A DNA stretch of 35,250 nucleotides from NCBI GenBank assembly GCA_902762955.1, contig CACWQH010000025.1, positions 38,969 to 74,218 on the forward strand, read 5' to 3'. Numbering within the stretch: the stretch's first letter is position 1; every line of letters begins with the position of its first letter. The notes beneath the pieces are model-generated. The model did no database searches. It worked only from the letters and a program-made list of their open reading frames with translations, and was not told where the DNA came from. The stretch is from an uncultured Lachnospiraceae bacterium (lineage in GTDB: Bacteria > Bacillota > Clostridia > Lachnospirales > Lachnospiraceae). The position numbers were made by a program, and so were the translations under genes. This document shows positions 7,525 to 16,614 of this stretch, piece by piece.

Positions 7525-8283
7525 TTATTTTATAAATTTCACCATAAAACCATGTGGTAAAAGCTTTGTAAGCAGTCTAAAGCCCTTCATCGAAAAACCG
7601 TATACAGATACAGCTTTCTTATGATATGCATCCTTTAATGCAAGCGAAACCACATCACAGGCATTTGCTCTAAAAAGCTTTTTATATACCTTTACGCTGT
7701 TATAAACCTCTGCTATATCAAAGAACTCCGTATCTACAGGTCCCGGACATACAGCAGTTACGGTTATGCGCCTTTTCTTAAGCTCCTGATTTAAAGCTTG
7801 CGAAAGCGAAAGCACATACGACTTGCTTGCAGCATAAACCGCAAACGAAGGTTGAGGTAAAAATGCAGCCGAAGAAGCCATATTAATGATATTTGCCTGC
7901 TTTTTTGACATGTACGGAAGAGATATATCTATCATACGGGTAAGTGCCGTACAGTTAAGCTCGACCATACCGACATTATCCTCTTCCTTTAATTCTCTAA
8001 ATGTACCGATTATCCCATAGCCTGCCGCATTTACAAGTATTCTGATAGACGGATTATATTTTTTTAATGCATTTTTATATTTTACAAATCTTCTCTTATC
8101 CGTAAGGTCACAGGAAAAGCATCTGATCTTTACTGACTTTATCTCCTCTGCCAATTCCAAAAGGCGCTCGGTTCTTCTGGCCAGAACCCAGATCTCATCA
8201 AGGGTTCTGTATCTATTTGCTATCTGCTTTACAAATTCCTTTCCTATTCCGGAGGATGCTCCGGTTACAACAGCTATCCTCAT
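7525..8283 (-). CDS. Short-chain dehydrogenase/reductase
   Basis: Classical SDR oxidoreductase of 252 residues, NAD(P)-dependent, substrate unknown. The nucleotide-binding motif TGASSGIG is at 7-14, NAAG at 85-88, the catalytic Ser near 137-138 (NMASSAAF) and Y150/K154 in YAASK. PGPVDTEF near 185 is also typical. The DltE/YdfG-like group is the closest match by eye. The ATG at 8283 overlaps the rsmF stop as ATGA and follows GGAGG by 8 bases; an upstream ATG at 8298 contains the ribosome site and is rejected. Confidence 0.92.
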   Translation of the reverse strand: MRIAVVTGASSGIGKEFVKQIANRYRTLDEIWVLARRTERLLELAEEIKSVKIRCFSCDLTDKRRFVKYKNALKKYNPSIRILVNAAGYGIIGTFRELKEEDNVGMVELNCTALTRMIDISLPYMSKKQANIINMASSAAFLPQPSFAVYAASKSYVLSLSQALNQELKKRRITVTAVCPGPVDTEFFDIAEVYNSVKVYKKLFRANACDVVSLALKDAYHKKAVSVYGFSMKGFRLLTKLLPHGFMVKFIK

Positions 8284-9650
8284 GACATAAGCCTCCATCC
8301 CGTAAGATACTTATTTTTTAAGGTTCCGTTATTAAGCTTTCCCCATCCAAGCGGATATGAATCAACACATATAAGTGCCCATCCATCCTTTCCGCAAGCC
8401 TCTATGGTTTCACCCTTAAGGTACTTTATAACTCTTTCATCCTTTGAAGATATATCAACCACATTATCAAATTCATCACATTTAAGAGCCATGGCAAGGG
8501 ACTGGCTCGGTTCAAACCTGTTCTTCTTTATATCCCCCAGATAGAGTCCGTTTCGAAGCGTTCTAAGACCTTTTACATCCGGAAGAGTATCCTTGATATA
8601 ATAAAGCTTATCGTTATTAATCTCAAGTCTGTCTAGATTAATATTCTTTTTAATTCTATTCAAAAAATCCTTTGCCGCCTCATCAAGCTTGACCTTTTTT
8701 AAGCCATAGCTTCCGCAATGCGCATAGACTTCTCCTTCATCTTTTTTCTTAATCAGTGCCACAAAATGTCCTTCACCCTCTATTTTATGCGGCCAAAGTC
8801 TGGCACATTTTTTAAGCTCCATGTTGTCCGTATCTCCCCACTCGGGATGACCGTTATCAAAGAACTCATACTTATCGAAATCAAGAAGCTCAAACCTATC
8901 GTCAAGGGAAAGCAAGTATTCTATCGATTTTTCATTTTCAAGCGGTGAAAATGTACAGGTGGAATAAAGCATAACTCCTCCCGGCTTAAGCATAACCGCC
9001 ACATCAGAAAGTATATTTCTTTGCATATCGGCAAATAACTGATTACCGTTATTTTCCCAGGCAGTAATCATGGAACTTGACTTTCTGAACATTCCCTCAC
9101 CGGAGCAAGGTGCATCAACAAGAATTTTATCAAAATATCCCTCAAAACGCTCTGCCAGCTTATGAGTATTTTCACTTGTAATTATATAGTTATCAACCCC
9201 GAAAACCTCAAGGTTTTTCAAAAGTGCTTTTGCCCTCGATGCACTTATATCATTTGAAATCAATACTCCTGTTCCGTTTAGCTTTGCAGCAAGCTCTGTT
9301 GATTTACCTCCCGGAGCAGCACATACATCAAGCACTCTGTCGCCCTCTTCTATAGGTATAACCGAAGCAGGAGTCATAGCACTAGGTTCCTGAATATAAT
9401 AAAGTCCGGCATAGTAATACGGATGCTTGGATGGTTTATCGATATTTTCATCAAAATAAAATCCATTATCACACCACGGAACTTTTTTAAGCAAAAAAGG
9501 ATTAATCTTAAGAAAATCCTCTACAGATATCTTACTTGTATTAATCCTAATTCCATGATGCATGGGCTCATCAAGGCAATTCTTATAATTATCAAAATCA
9601 TCGCCTAAAAGCCCTCTCATATTTTCTTCAAAGGTTTTTGGTAAATTCAT
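8280..9650 (-). CDS. rsmF: RsmF/NOL1-NOP2-sun family rRNA m5C methyltransferase
   Basis: SAM-dependent 5-methylcytosine methyltransferase acting on rRNA. Of 456 residues, the SAM motif is LDVCAAPGGKSTELA (107-121), motif IV is DAPCSGEGMF with C182, and motif VI is STCTFSPLENE with catalytic C232. The C-terminal 150 residues contain the PUA-like RNA-binding part of RsmF/YebU-type enzymes (GLRTLRNGLYLG, FEPSQSLAMAL). The start is only 14 bases after hflX and has a weak ribosome site, which suggests coupling to hflX. RsmF is the best match, but the precise target cytosine is inference. Confidence 0.92.
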   Translation of the reverse strand: MNLPKTFEENMRGLLGDDFDNYKNCLDEPMHHGIRINTSKISVEDFLKINPFLLKKVPWCDNGFYFDENIDKPSKHPYYYAGLYYIQEPSAMTPASVIPIEEGDRVLDVCAAPGGKSTELAAKLNGTGVLISNDISASRAKALLKNLEVFGVDNYIITSENTHKLAERFEGYFDKILVDAPCSGEGMFRKSSSMITAWENNGNQLFADMQRNILSDVAVMLKPGGVMLYSTCTFSPLENEKSIEYLLSLDDRFELLDFDKYEFFDNGHPEWGDTDNMELKKCARLWPHKIEGEGHFVALIKKKDEGEVYAHCGSYGLKKVKLDEAAKDFLNRIKKNINLDRLEINNDKLYYIKDTLPDVKGLRTLRNGLYLGDIKKNRFEPSQSLAMALKCDEFDNVVDISSKDERVIKYLKGETIEACGKDGWALICVDSYPLGWGKLNNGTLKNKYLTGWRLMS

Positions 9651-9664
9651 AGTTTATCTAAAAA

Positions 9665-10894
9665 TTATATGTTAAAGTTCTTATCAACATATGCTTTAAC
9701 AAAAATTCCATCCTCTCTGTATTCTTCACACAAAAGATTGCCGCTTTGTCTGATTTTATTTATAAGTCCGGCATCCTGATAAGGTATAACCTTCTCAATA
9801 TAGGTTCTGCTGTTATTAATTATATCAGCAAGCGTATCCGAAAGCTCATCAAAGCCGGTTCCGCATTTGGCAGATATATTAATAACCTTATCAGCCTTAA
9901 AGTCCTTTAATATCGGCATTTCTTCAAGCTTATCTATCTTGTTAAACAATGTAACTATCGGCTTATCAACTATACCAAGTCCCTTTAAGGTCTCATAAAC
10001 GGTAAGTATGTGACTGTCAGCCTGCGGATTTGAGACATCCACCACATGAAGAATTATATCAGCATATTTAGCTTCTTCAAGGGTTGATCGAAAAGCGTTT
10101 ATCAGATGATGCGGCAGCTTTCTTATAAAGCCGACTGTATCGGTAAGTATAATCTCCTGCCCGTTAGCAAGCTTATAATTTCTCGATGTAGGATCAAGAG
10201 TTGCAAAAAGCTTATCCTCTTCCAAAACGCCTGCATCTGTCAGAGAATTAAGCAGTGTAGACTTTCCGGCATTGGTATAACCGACTATGGATATAATCGG
10301 CTCACTTCCCTCCATACGCTGCTTTCTCATGGTCTGTCTATGCTGTTTCACCTCTTCAAGTTCCCTTGAAAGATGGGCTATACGACTCCTTATGACACGT
10401 CTGTCAACCTCAAGCTTAGTCTCACCGGGACCTCTTGTACCTATACCTCCTCCGAGTCTTGACATGGAAAGACCTGCACCTATAAGTCTTTGAGATCTGT
10501 ATTTTAACTGGGCAAGCTCCACCTGAATCTTACCTTCCTTGGTTGTAGCTCTTCCGGCAAATATATCAAGTATAACCATGGTTCTGTCCATAACCTTGGT
10601 ATCCAAAGCAAGCTCAATATTTTTCATCTGTACCGGCGAAAGCTCATCATCACAGCATACACCTGTGGCACCAAGTTCATATACCATATCGCTTAATTCC
10701 TCAAGCTTACCTGTTCCAAGGTACGTACCGCTTTCAAGTCTTTCCCTGTTCTGTATAAGCTTTCCGACCACAACAGCACCTGCAGTATTAATAAGTTCTT
10801 CCAGCTCCTGCAATGAGGCTTCTACATCCTCGCCGTTATCAAGGTCAACCGCAAAAAGAATAACCTTTTCTACCTCTTTATCATTTTCATACAT
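9665..10894 (-). CDS. hflX: Ribosome-associated GTPase HflX
   Basis: GTPase that binds the 50S subunit and splits stalled or hibernating ribosomes. The 409-residue protein has the N-terminal HflX domain with GTYLGTGKLEEL (56-67) and the glycine-rich RLGGGIGTRGPGETKLE (146-162). The G domain carries G1 GYTNAGKST (205-213), G3 DTVGF (252-256) and G4 NKID. Length and domain order are normal. The ribosome site is weak (ACAGGTAA). It sits upstream of rsmF, a ribosome-centred context. Confidence 0.96.
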   Translation of the reverse strand: MYENDKEVEKVILFAVDLDNGEDVEASLQELEELINTAGAVVVGKLIQNRERLESGTYLGTGKLEELSDMVYELGATGVCCDDELSPVQMKNIELALDTKVMDRTMVILDIFAGRATTKEGKIQVELAQLKYRSQRLIGAGLSMSRLGGGIGTRGPGETKLEVDRRVIRSRIAHLSRELEEVKQHRQTMRKQRMEGSEPIISIVGYTNAGKSTLLNSLTDAGVLEEDKLFATLDPTSRNYKLANGQEIILTDTVGFIRKLPHHLINAFRSTLEEAKYADIILHVVDVSNPQADSHILTVYETLKGLGIVDKPIVTLFNKIDKLEEMPILKDFKADKVINISAKCGTGFDELSDTLADIINNSRTYIEKVIPYQDAGLINKIRQSGNLLCEEYREDGIFVKAYVDKNFNI

Positions 10895-10956
10895 AAAAAA
10901 TTTACCTGTCTTAATCTAATAATAACAATAATAATTAAAAAGTTCCGAAATCATAT

Positions 10957-11979
10957 TTAATTTTCTGATATATTATCCTCATCCGAATTATCTTCTGAAT
11001 CATCGTCCTGACTATCCTCATCAAAATTATCCTCTGAATTATTATCCGGAAGATCATTTTGATTAAATATATCATTGATAACCTCTGTGTCAGGATTTAC
11101 TCTTGTGTCTAGCCATGCTTTTATATCGATACCCTTTGTATCATCAGGATAGCTTTCCGCATAAGCATTAGCCAGCTCGTATGCCTTTTCATAATTGTTA
11201 ACCTTTGTATAGCAAATTATCTGCGTATATAAAAATTCCTGGGTATACATACTGTCGCCAAAGGAAAGTCCCTGCTCTATGCTGGTAAGAGCACTGTTAT
11301 AATCCTCCATATCTATATAATAAGCCGCATATTTATAGCATATATCAGCATTATACCCAAAGCTTCCGGTATAGATATCAAGATTATACTTCATTTTATC
11401 ATAATTACCTGTCTGCTCATAACAATTAGCCGCATACATGCTCATTTCAGTATATCCGGCTTCCACCGCTCTGTTAAAGCATGCAACAGTAGTTACATAA
11501 TCTCCATACTTATATCTGTCAAGAGCTGTAGTTAATTCAATCATAAAATCAAGCTTATCATTATCATAATATTTTTCCGGGTATTTACTCTTTATGGACG
11601 AATAGACTCTTCCCGCAGAAGCAAAATCTGACAGCATAATATAAGCATCCGCTTTATACATCATAATATCAACGTCAATTTCTTCAGCAAACCATTGATT
11701 TATACTAAGCGCCTTATTGAAGCTCTCAATTGAAGCCTCATATTCACCTTTATTATAATAATCAAGACCTTCTTTTCTATAGGTCTTCTTTTTTGTGAAT
11801 ATATGGAGCGCACCATATATAACTACAAATAAAACTATAACTATAAAAACCAAATTATAGTATAGTTTTATTTTTCTGTACCTGTTATTTCGTTTTTTTC
11901 TCATACTGTATGAGCTATTATTTTTATGGACAGCGGATTTTTTATTATCCACTGTCCTTTTCTTCGGTTTATTATCCAT
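10957..11979 (-). CDS. Membrane-anchored TPR protein with acidic tail
   Basis: A 340-residue protein with a very basic N-terminus (1-36), one transmembrane helix at about 38-62 (YYNLVFIVIVLFVVIYGAL), then tandem tetratricopeptide-type helices from about 67 to 290 (YYNKGEYEASIESFNKALSI is one clear unit). The final 40 residues are almost all D, E, N and S. Topology suggests an outside TPR domain tethered to the membrane, or the reverse, depending on insertion. TPR domains mediate protein contacts; the partner is unknown. The neighbouring vanY-like gene is also membrane-anchored, so a cell-envelope role is plausible. Confidence 0.85.
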   Translation of the reverse strand: MDNKPKKRTVDNKKSAVHKNNSSYSMRKKRNNRYRKIKLYYNLVFIVIVLFVVIYGALHIFTKKKTYRKEGLDYYNKGEYEASIESFNKALSINQWFAEEIDVDIMMYKADAYIMLSDFASAGRVYSSIKSKYPEKYYDNDKLDFMIELTTALDRYKYGDYVTTVACFNRAVEAGYTEMSMYAANCYEQTGNYDKMKYNLDIYTGSFGYNADICYKYAAYYIDMEDYNSALTSIEQGLSFGDSMYTQEFLYTQIICYTKVNNYEKAYELANAYAESYPDDTKGIDIKAWLDTRVNPDTEVINDIFNQNDLPDNNSEDNFDEDSQDDDSEDNSDEDNISEN

Positions 11980-12058
11980 ATTTAAAGTTCTTTAACCCAA
12001 CAAAAATTTATAAAAGTTAATTATTTTGATATTTCTGATACATAATTCAAAATAACAA

Positions 12059-12985
12059 TTACATACCGATAAGCTGATAGAACTCTTCAAGAGTCAGATT
12101 GTTATCATGCATGAAGGTTGCTGCTTCTACACCAACATATCTAAAGTGCCATGGCTCATAATTCACACCGGTTATATCAGTCTTTCCCTGTGGGTAACGA
12201 ACGATATATCCGTACATGTAACAATTATTATCAAGCCATGCAACCGTTGCATCTGAAGCAAGACTTTCATCAAGAGTTACTGCACCAAGACCTGTTATAT
12301 CAAGAGCAAGACCTGTCTCATGCTCACTGTATCCCGGACGTTGAACTGACATAGCAGCCTTTGCTTCCGCATCCTCCTGTGACAATCCCTCCTGGGACAT
12401 AAGTGCAGCTACTGTATCATCAAAATCCTGCTGCTGTTTTGTCTGGTCTCTGTAGCCTGAAACAATATTGTATTCATTTCCGGCTGCATTGCAGGCTTCA
12501 AGCATATTTACAAGATCAGTATGGCTTCTGGCATCTATATCCTCGCCACAGTTAAGTGTATAATGTTCAAAGCTGTAGCCCTCTGCTATAGGATGTGAAC
12601 CATTTATAAGAACAAGTAATTCTGAATTATTCTGATATATAGTATTTGCCTGTGCTACCATCTGATTGTGTGCCTCTACAGCAGGATCTTCAGTTATAAT
12701 CTCTGTTGTTGTTTCGGTAGTGGTTTTCTTATCTTTATTTTTCTTTCCGTGTGAAAACAGCTTTCCAAGAAGGACAATCACTAAAATGAAAACAATAATC
12801 GCAATTATTGTGTATATCAAAAGGCTGTAATCCTTAGCCTTAGTGTGTCTTATAAGCTTTCTAACATAACGCTTGAACCATCGTCTGAATTTTTTGAAGC
12901 CTGATTTTAGATGAGTCCATAAGAACTGACCCAGTGCCATAATTTTTAGACCAATGAACTGTAAAACCTCTTTTACCTTATCCAT
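12059..12985 (-). CDS. Membrane-anchored M15B D-Ala-D-Ala (VanY-like) carboxypeptidase
   Basis: Zinc peptidase that trims D-alanine from peptidoglycan stem peptides at the cell surface. Of 308 residues, the first 50 are basic, a transmembrane helix covers about 53-75, a Thr-rich linker follows (88-97), and the M15B catalytic domain covers about 120-295. Active-site motifs are SGYRDQ (R179), SEHETGLALDI (zinc ligands H222 and D229) and EPWHFRY (E277, zinc ligand H280). The ATG at 12985 is 5 bases after AGAGGAG; the GTG at 13000 precedes that site and is rejected. It is the first gene of the minus-strand operon. Confidence 0.92.
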   Translation of the reverse strand: MDKVKEVLQFIGLKIMALGQFLWTHLKSGFKKFRRWFKRYVRKLIRHTKAKDYSLLIYTIIAIIVFILVIVLLGKLFSHGKKNKDKKTTTETTTEIITEDPAVEAHNQMVAQANTIYQNNSELLVLINGSHPIAEGYSFEHYTLNCGEDIDARSHTDLVNMLEACNAAGNEYNIVSGYRDQTKQQQDFDDTVAALMSQEGLSQEDAEAKAAMSVQRPGYSEHETGLALDITGLGAVTLDESLASDATVAWLDNNCYMYGYIVRYPQGKTDITGVNYEPWHFRYVGVEAATFMHDNNLTLEEFYQLIGM

Positions 12986-13044
12986 AGTTTCTCCTCTCAC
13001 AAAAGCATATGTATTTAAAAGATTGTTTAGATATAAATATAATT

Positions 13045-13073
13045 AACATAATTCTAACAGAATTCACAATCAA
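13045..13073 (-). promoter_or_regulatory. Candidate promoter of the vanY-to-nadE operon
   Basis: Minus strand: -35 TTGATT (13068-13073), 17-base spacer, -10 TATGTT (13045-13050). A 6-bp-arm dyad AATTCTAACAGAATT (13050-13064) fills the spacer and could be an operator. The -10 is imperfect. Confidence 0.4.
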
Positions 13074-13078
13074 AAACA

Positions 13079-13193
13079 AGTTAGATTGTTGTAACTTAAT
13101 AATATTTTAAGAAATTTTATCCAAAAATGTCTGATATTATATATTTTCACTTGAATGGCAGTTTAAATTGTTGTAAACTATTTCAGTGAAATA
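13079..13193. promoter_or_regulatory. Repeated dyads and candidate promoter upstream of the DUF1846 gene
   Basis: Two related dyads lie 81 bases apart: AGTTA-GATTGTTG-TAACT (13079-13096) and AGTTTA-AATTGTTG-TAAACT (13160-13179). Both share the off-centre loop ATTGTTG. A plus-strand promoter can be drawn as TTGAAT (13151-13156), 17 bases, TAAACT (13174-13179), so the second dyad would cover its -10. The first lies next to the divergent operon's -35. A third palindrome, TATTTCA-G-TGAAATA (13179-13193), falls near the predicted start of transcription. The binding protein is unknown. Confidence 0.4.
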
Positions 13194-13241
13194 TTTTTAA
13201 AAACAGACAAATGACAGTTATTTACCGGAGGAATTTTTTCA

Positions 13242-14726
13242 ATGAAGAAAATCGGATTCGACAATGAAAAGTACATCAAATTACAATCTGAAAATATCCA
13301 GAAAAGAATAAATATGTTTGGAGGTAAGCTCTATCTCGAGTTTGGTGGTAAGCTTTTTGATGATTACCATGCTTCAAGAGTTTTACCCGGTTTTGTACCT
13401 GATACAAAGGTCAAGATGCTCCTCGAATTAAAGGATCAGGCTGAAATTGTTATAGTTATCAACGCTGATGCCATAGAGCAAAATAAAAAGCGTGGAGATT
13501 TAGATATTACATATGATCTTGATACATTAAGATTAATCGATGCATTTCGTGGTATAGGACTTTATGTGGGAAGTGTCGTTATAACCAGATTTAACAGCCA
13601 GCCTGCAGCCTGTGCTTTTGAAAAAAGACTGATATCTCTTGGCATAAAGGTATATAAGCACTATTCTATTCCTGACTATCCTGCCAACATTCCTCTTATA
13701 GTAAGCGAAGACGGATTTGGCAAAAATGATTATATAGAGACTTCAAGATCACTTGTCGTAATAACTGCACCGGGCCCGGGAAGCGGTAAGATGGCTACAG
13801 CTCTTTCACAGCTTTATCATGAGCACAAACGCGGTATCAAAGCAGGATATGCAAAATTTGAGACCTTCCCGATTTGGAATGTTCCATTGAAGCATCCTGT
13901 TAATATCGCTTATGAGGCAGCAACCGCAGACTTAAAGGATGTCAACATGATTGACTCCTTCCATCTTGACGAGTACGGTGAGCAGGCTGTAAATTACAAC
14001 AGAGATATCGAGATATTCCCTGTTCTTCGTGAGATACTTAAGCAGATTATGGGCGAGTCACCATATAAGAGTCCTACAGATATGGGTGTTAATATGGCAG
14101 GCTACTGTATCTCTGATGATGAGGTTGTCAGGGAAGCCTCTGTTCAGGAAATAATAAGAAGATACTACACTGCTCTTTGTGCCAATAAGCGTGGTGCTGA
14201 AAACAAAGACGAGATATATAAGATTGAGCTTCTTATGAGACAGGTTGATGCAACCATAGATGACAGACCTGTTGTAGCTGCTGCTTTAAAGAAAGCCGAA
14301 GAAACCGGAAATCCTGCTGTTGCCATGCAGCTTGAGGATGGCAGAATCATCACCGGTAAAACCATCGATCTGCTTGGTTCAAGCTCGGTACTTTTACTTA
14401 ATGTGCTTAAGGAGCTTGCCGGAATACCGGATGAGATTGAGCTCATATCTCCTACAGTTATCGAACCTATTCAAAAGCTTAAGATTGATCATCTTGGAAA
14501 CCATAATCCGAGACTTCATACAGATGAGGTGCTTATAGCATTATCCATCTGTGCTGTCACCAATCCTACTGCAGAGCTAGCTATGCAGCAGCTTTCAAAG
14601 CTTAAAGGTCTTGAAGCTCATTCAACGGTAATTCTATCCAAGGTTGATGAGCAGTCCTTCAAGAGATTGGGTGTAAATATAACCTATGAGCCAACCTATC
14701 AGACTCAAAGCTTATATCACAAATAA
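13242..14726 (+). CDS. DUF1846 family protein
   Basis: A 494-residue cytoplasmic protein of the DUF1846 family, common in Firmicutes and without established function. Family features seen by eye: KIGFDNEKYIKLQSENI at the start, a nucleotide-binding-like loop APGPGSGKMATALSQLYHEH (176-195), FPIWNVPLKHPVNIAYEAAT near 212-231, and a C-terminal region SLLKVDEQ-like. Length is normal for the family. The start has a clear CGGAGGA site at 13226-13232. It stands alone, divergent from the vanY operon and convergent with the protease gene, with only 21 bases between stop codons and no hairpin I can see there. The loop suggests a phosphate-containing ligand, which is inference. Confidence 0.9.
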   Translation: MKKIGFDNEKYIKLQSENIQKRINMFGGKLYLEFGGKLFDDYHASRVLPGFVPDTKVKMLLELKDQAEIVIVINADAIEQNKKRGDLDITYDLDTLRLIDAFRGIGLYVGSVVITRFNSQPAACAFEKRLISLGIKVYKHYSIPDYPANIPLIVSEDGFGKNDYIETSRSLVVITAPGPGSGKMATALSQLYHEHKRGIKAGYAKFETFPIWNVPLKHPVNIAYEAATADLKDVNMIDSFHLDEYGEQAVNYNRDIEIFPVLREILKQIMGESPYKSPTDMGVNMAGYCISDDEVVREASVQEIIRRYYTALCANKRGAENKDEIYKIELLMRQVDATIDDRPVVAAALKKAEETGNPAVAMQLEDGRIITGKTIDLLGSSSVLLLNVLKELAGIPDEIELISPTVIEPIQKLKIDHLGNHNPRLHTDEVLIALSICAVTNPTAELAMQQLSKLKGLEAHSTVILSKVDEQSFKRLGVNITYEPTYQTQSLYHK

Positions 14727-14747
14727 TCTATAAAATATAACAGTTTC

Positions 14748-16481
14748 TTATACAGGAAATGAATCTGCAACACATAATGCTCCCCAGCCAATCCGTTCAT
14801 TTGGAATAACATTTGCGCCGGGGAGTTTTTTTGCGCCTTTTATAAGATAACTTTTAAGCTTTTCACCATACAAAAACAAATCATTGCCATCCGTTATCCC
14901 GTATTCCATAAGAAGTGCGGCCGCAGAGCTTACAAAAGGTGCAGCAAAGGAGGTTCCTGACACAAATGTTGTTCCGCCGTCCAATGCTGCTGTATTTATA
15001 TCAACTCCGGGGGCTACTATATCAGGCTTTATATCTCCTGATACACTGTATCCCCTTCCCGAAAACGCAGCATAATTTAGATTATTTTGATTATATGCCC
15101 CTACTGTTACTGCTCTTCTTGCTGTTCCGGGTATTGTTAAGGTTGTGAACTCTTTTGGTCTTATAAATTTCAGTTCAGAGCTTGTGGATGCGGCTACAGG
15201 AAGCCATACATTAACTCTTCCATCAAATATGGATTTTGGATTAAACTTTATCTTCCACACACCTTCATTAATAAAACTATCATTGGGAATTATGCTGATA
15301 AAGGTTTCCTGATTAATATTTATCGGAGAAGGAACACCGTTTAAGACAAATATATTCATATCATTTACAATAAACCTCATGGTTTCCTGATAATTATTAA
15401 ACGGTCCAAGCTCTGCACCGGATGGCGTAACAAGAAATATATCAATTACATCCGAGAACTTTCTCCATATCTGGATATTGATACTTCTTTCAAACCTGCT
15501 TACAAAAAATTCCTCCTGATACCAGGATTTTTCCATAATATTAAATTCAGTATGTCTTGACGTTGCCCCTTCATTTCCCGTTCCGGTAACAATTGATATT
15601 TTAGAAATATCAGCAACAGAATCGATATATCGTTCAAGTATCGCTCCCGAATCATGATCTCCATAGTTATTGCCGAAGCTTAAATTTATGACAAGCGGAA
15701 GCGAAAGCTCCATGGATTTTTTTATAGCATATGTAATTCCAAGCATTATTGATGTGGTTCTCGAAAAGCTGCTCTCAAAGTTTTCCCGTAGCTTTACAAT
15801 CAAAAGCTTTGCCTTCGGTGCAAGTCTTTTGATTATACCGGCAACGGCGGTTCCGTGTCCACTTGAATCAAAGGCTATATTTTTATTATTATCAGCTATG
15901 AGCATATCAATATCTTCTTTTTCGTAAATGCTTCCTATTTTCAGATTAAACGGCGGATTACCGGGCAGATTCTGATCCCATATCTCATATATTTCAGTTT
16001 TATTATCATTATTCAAAAAAACAGGATGCAGATAATTTATACCGGTGTCTATAACCGCTATCAGCACTCCTTCTCCTTCGTAATCATTTATTCCATAATT
16101 AAGTAAATTAAAGCAGGAAATATTGTATCCGGCGGGCATAAGCGATACATACGCAAGGCTGTCCATATTGCCTGCTTCAAAATCGCTTTCAAAATAAACC
16201 TCTTTTGGTTTTTCAATAAATATAATCTGTGGATTATTGGATAAAGCATCAATATTCTCCTGTTTTATACGAATAATCGCATATCCGTTAAATAATTCTA
16301 TATAAGAAAATGCCACCTCTTCATTAATCTCATCAAGCATACCAAAATATCTGATAATAAGCTCCCATTCATCTTCAACCGGATAAAAGCCTTCATTCAA
16401 GCCAAGCGCATTTTCTCTTTCAGCATACGGAACACTTAAGGACAGATTAAGCTCCGTGCTAAGCTTTGTTTTATCAATCAT
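14748..16481 (-). CDS. Subtilisin-like S8 serine protease (clostridial Csp-type)
   Basis: A 577-residue S8 protease. The catalytic triad is intact: D145 (IAVIDTGINY), H209 (SSGHGTAVAGI) and S511 (SGTSFAAPFV), with oxyanion N303 in TGNEG. There is a propeptide-like N-terminal domain (about 35-100), and an insertion of about 130 residues (315-450) between the Asn and Ser motifs resembles the jelly-roll insertion of clostridial Csp proteases. I see no signal peptide, again like the Csp group, which act inside spores or the mother cell. The divergent neighbour is spoIIGA. A germination or sporulation role is inference; a general cytoplasmic protease is the alternative. The AAGGA site is 9 bases before the ATG. 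Confidence 0.9.
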   Translation of the reverse strand: MIDKTKLSTELNLSLSVPYAERENALGLNEGFYPVEDEWELIIRYFGMLDEINEEVAFSYIELFNGYAIIRIKQENIDALSNNPQIIFIEKPKEVYFESDFEAGNMDSLAYVSLMPAGYNISCFNLLNYGINDYEGEGVLIAVIDTGINYLHPVFLNNDNKTEIYEIWDQNLPGNPPFNLKIGSIYEKEDIDMLIADNNKNIAFDSSGHGTAVAGIIKRLAPKAKLLIVKLRENFESSFSRTTSIMLGITYAIKKSMELSLPLVINLSFGNNYGDHDSGAILERYIDSVADISKISIVTGTGNEGATSRHTEFNIMEKSWYQEEFFVSRFERSINIQIWRKFSDVIDIFLVTPSGAELGPFNNYQETMRFIVNDMNIFVLNGVPSPININQETFISIIPNDSFINEGVWKIKFNPKSIFDGRVNVWLPVAASTSSELKFIRPKEFTTLTIPGTARRAVTVGAYNQNNLNYAAFSGRGYSVSGDIKPDIVAPGVDINTAALDGGTTFVSGTSFAAPFVSSAAALLMEYGITDGNDLFLYGEKLKSYLIKGAKKLPGANVIPNERIGWGALCVADSFPV

Positions 16482-16512
16482 AATATAAGTTCCTTCATGA
16501 TGAACCAGGTAT

Positions 16513-16587
16513 TGTCAAAAAATGTCGTTAATAATTTAAAATCCGCTACAGATTACGACGTGTTTTTCATAATGAAAACACTATAAT
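16513..16587 (+). promoter_or_regulatory. Candidate Spo0A-controlled spoIIG promoter
   Basis: A -10 TATAAT lies at 16582-16587, with no good -35 at normal spacing. Two 0A-box-like heptamers, TGTCAAA (16513-16519) and TGTCGTT (16523-16529), are 10 bases apart, one helical turn, and an inverted near-match TACGACG is at 16554-16560, about -40 to -34. The B. subtilis spoIIG promoter also has tandem 0A boxes and atypical -35 spacing. Boxes here have 1-2 mismatches to TGTCGAA, so this is inference supported by gene identity. Confidence 0.5.
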
Positions 16588-16614
16588 TTCATATAAGAAA
16601 TGACGGAGGGGTTA

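Noticed and set aside
14727-14747. Terminator between the convergent DUF1846 and S8 protease genes
   Set aside because: The 21-base gap contains no stem of useful length.
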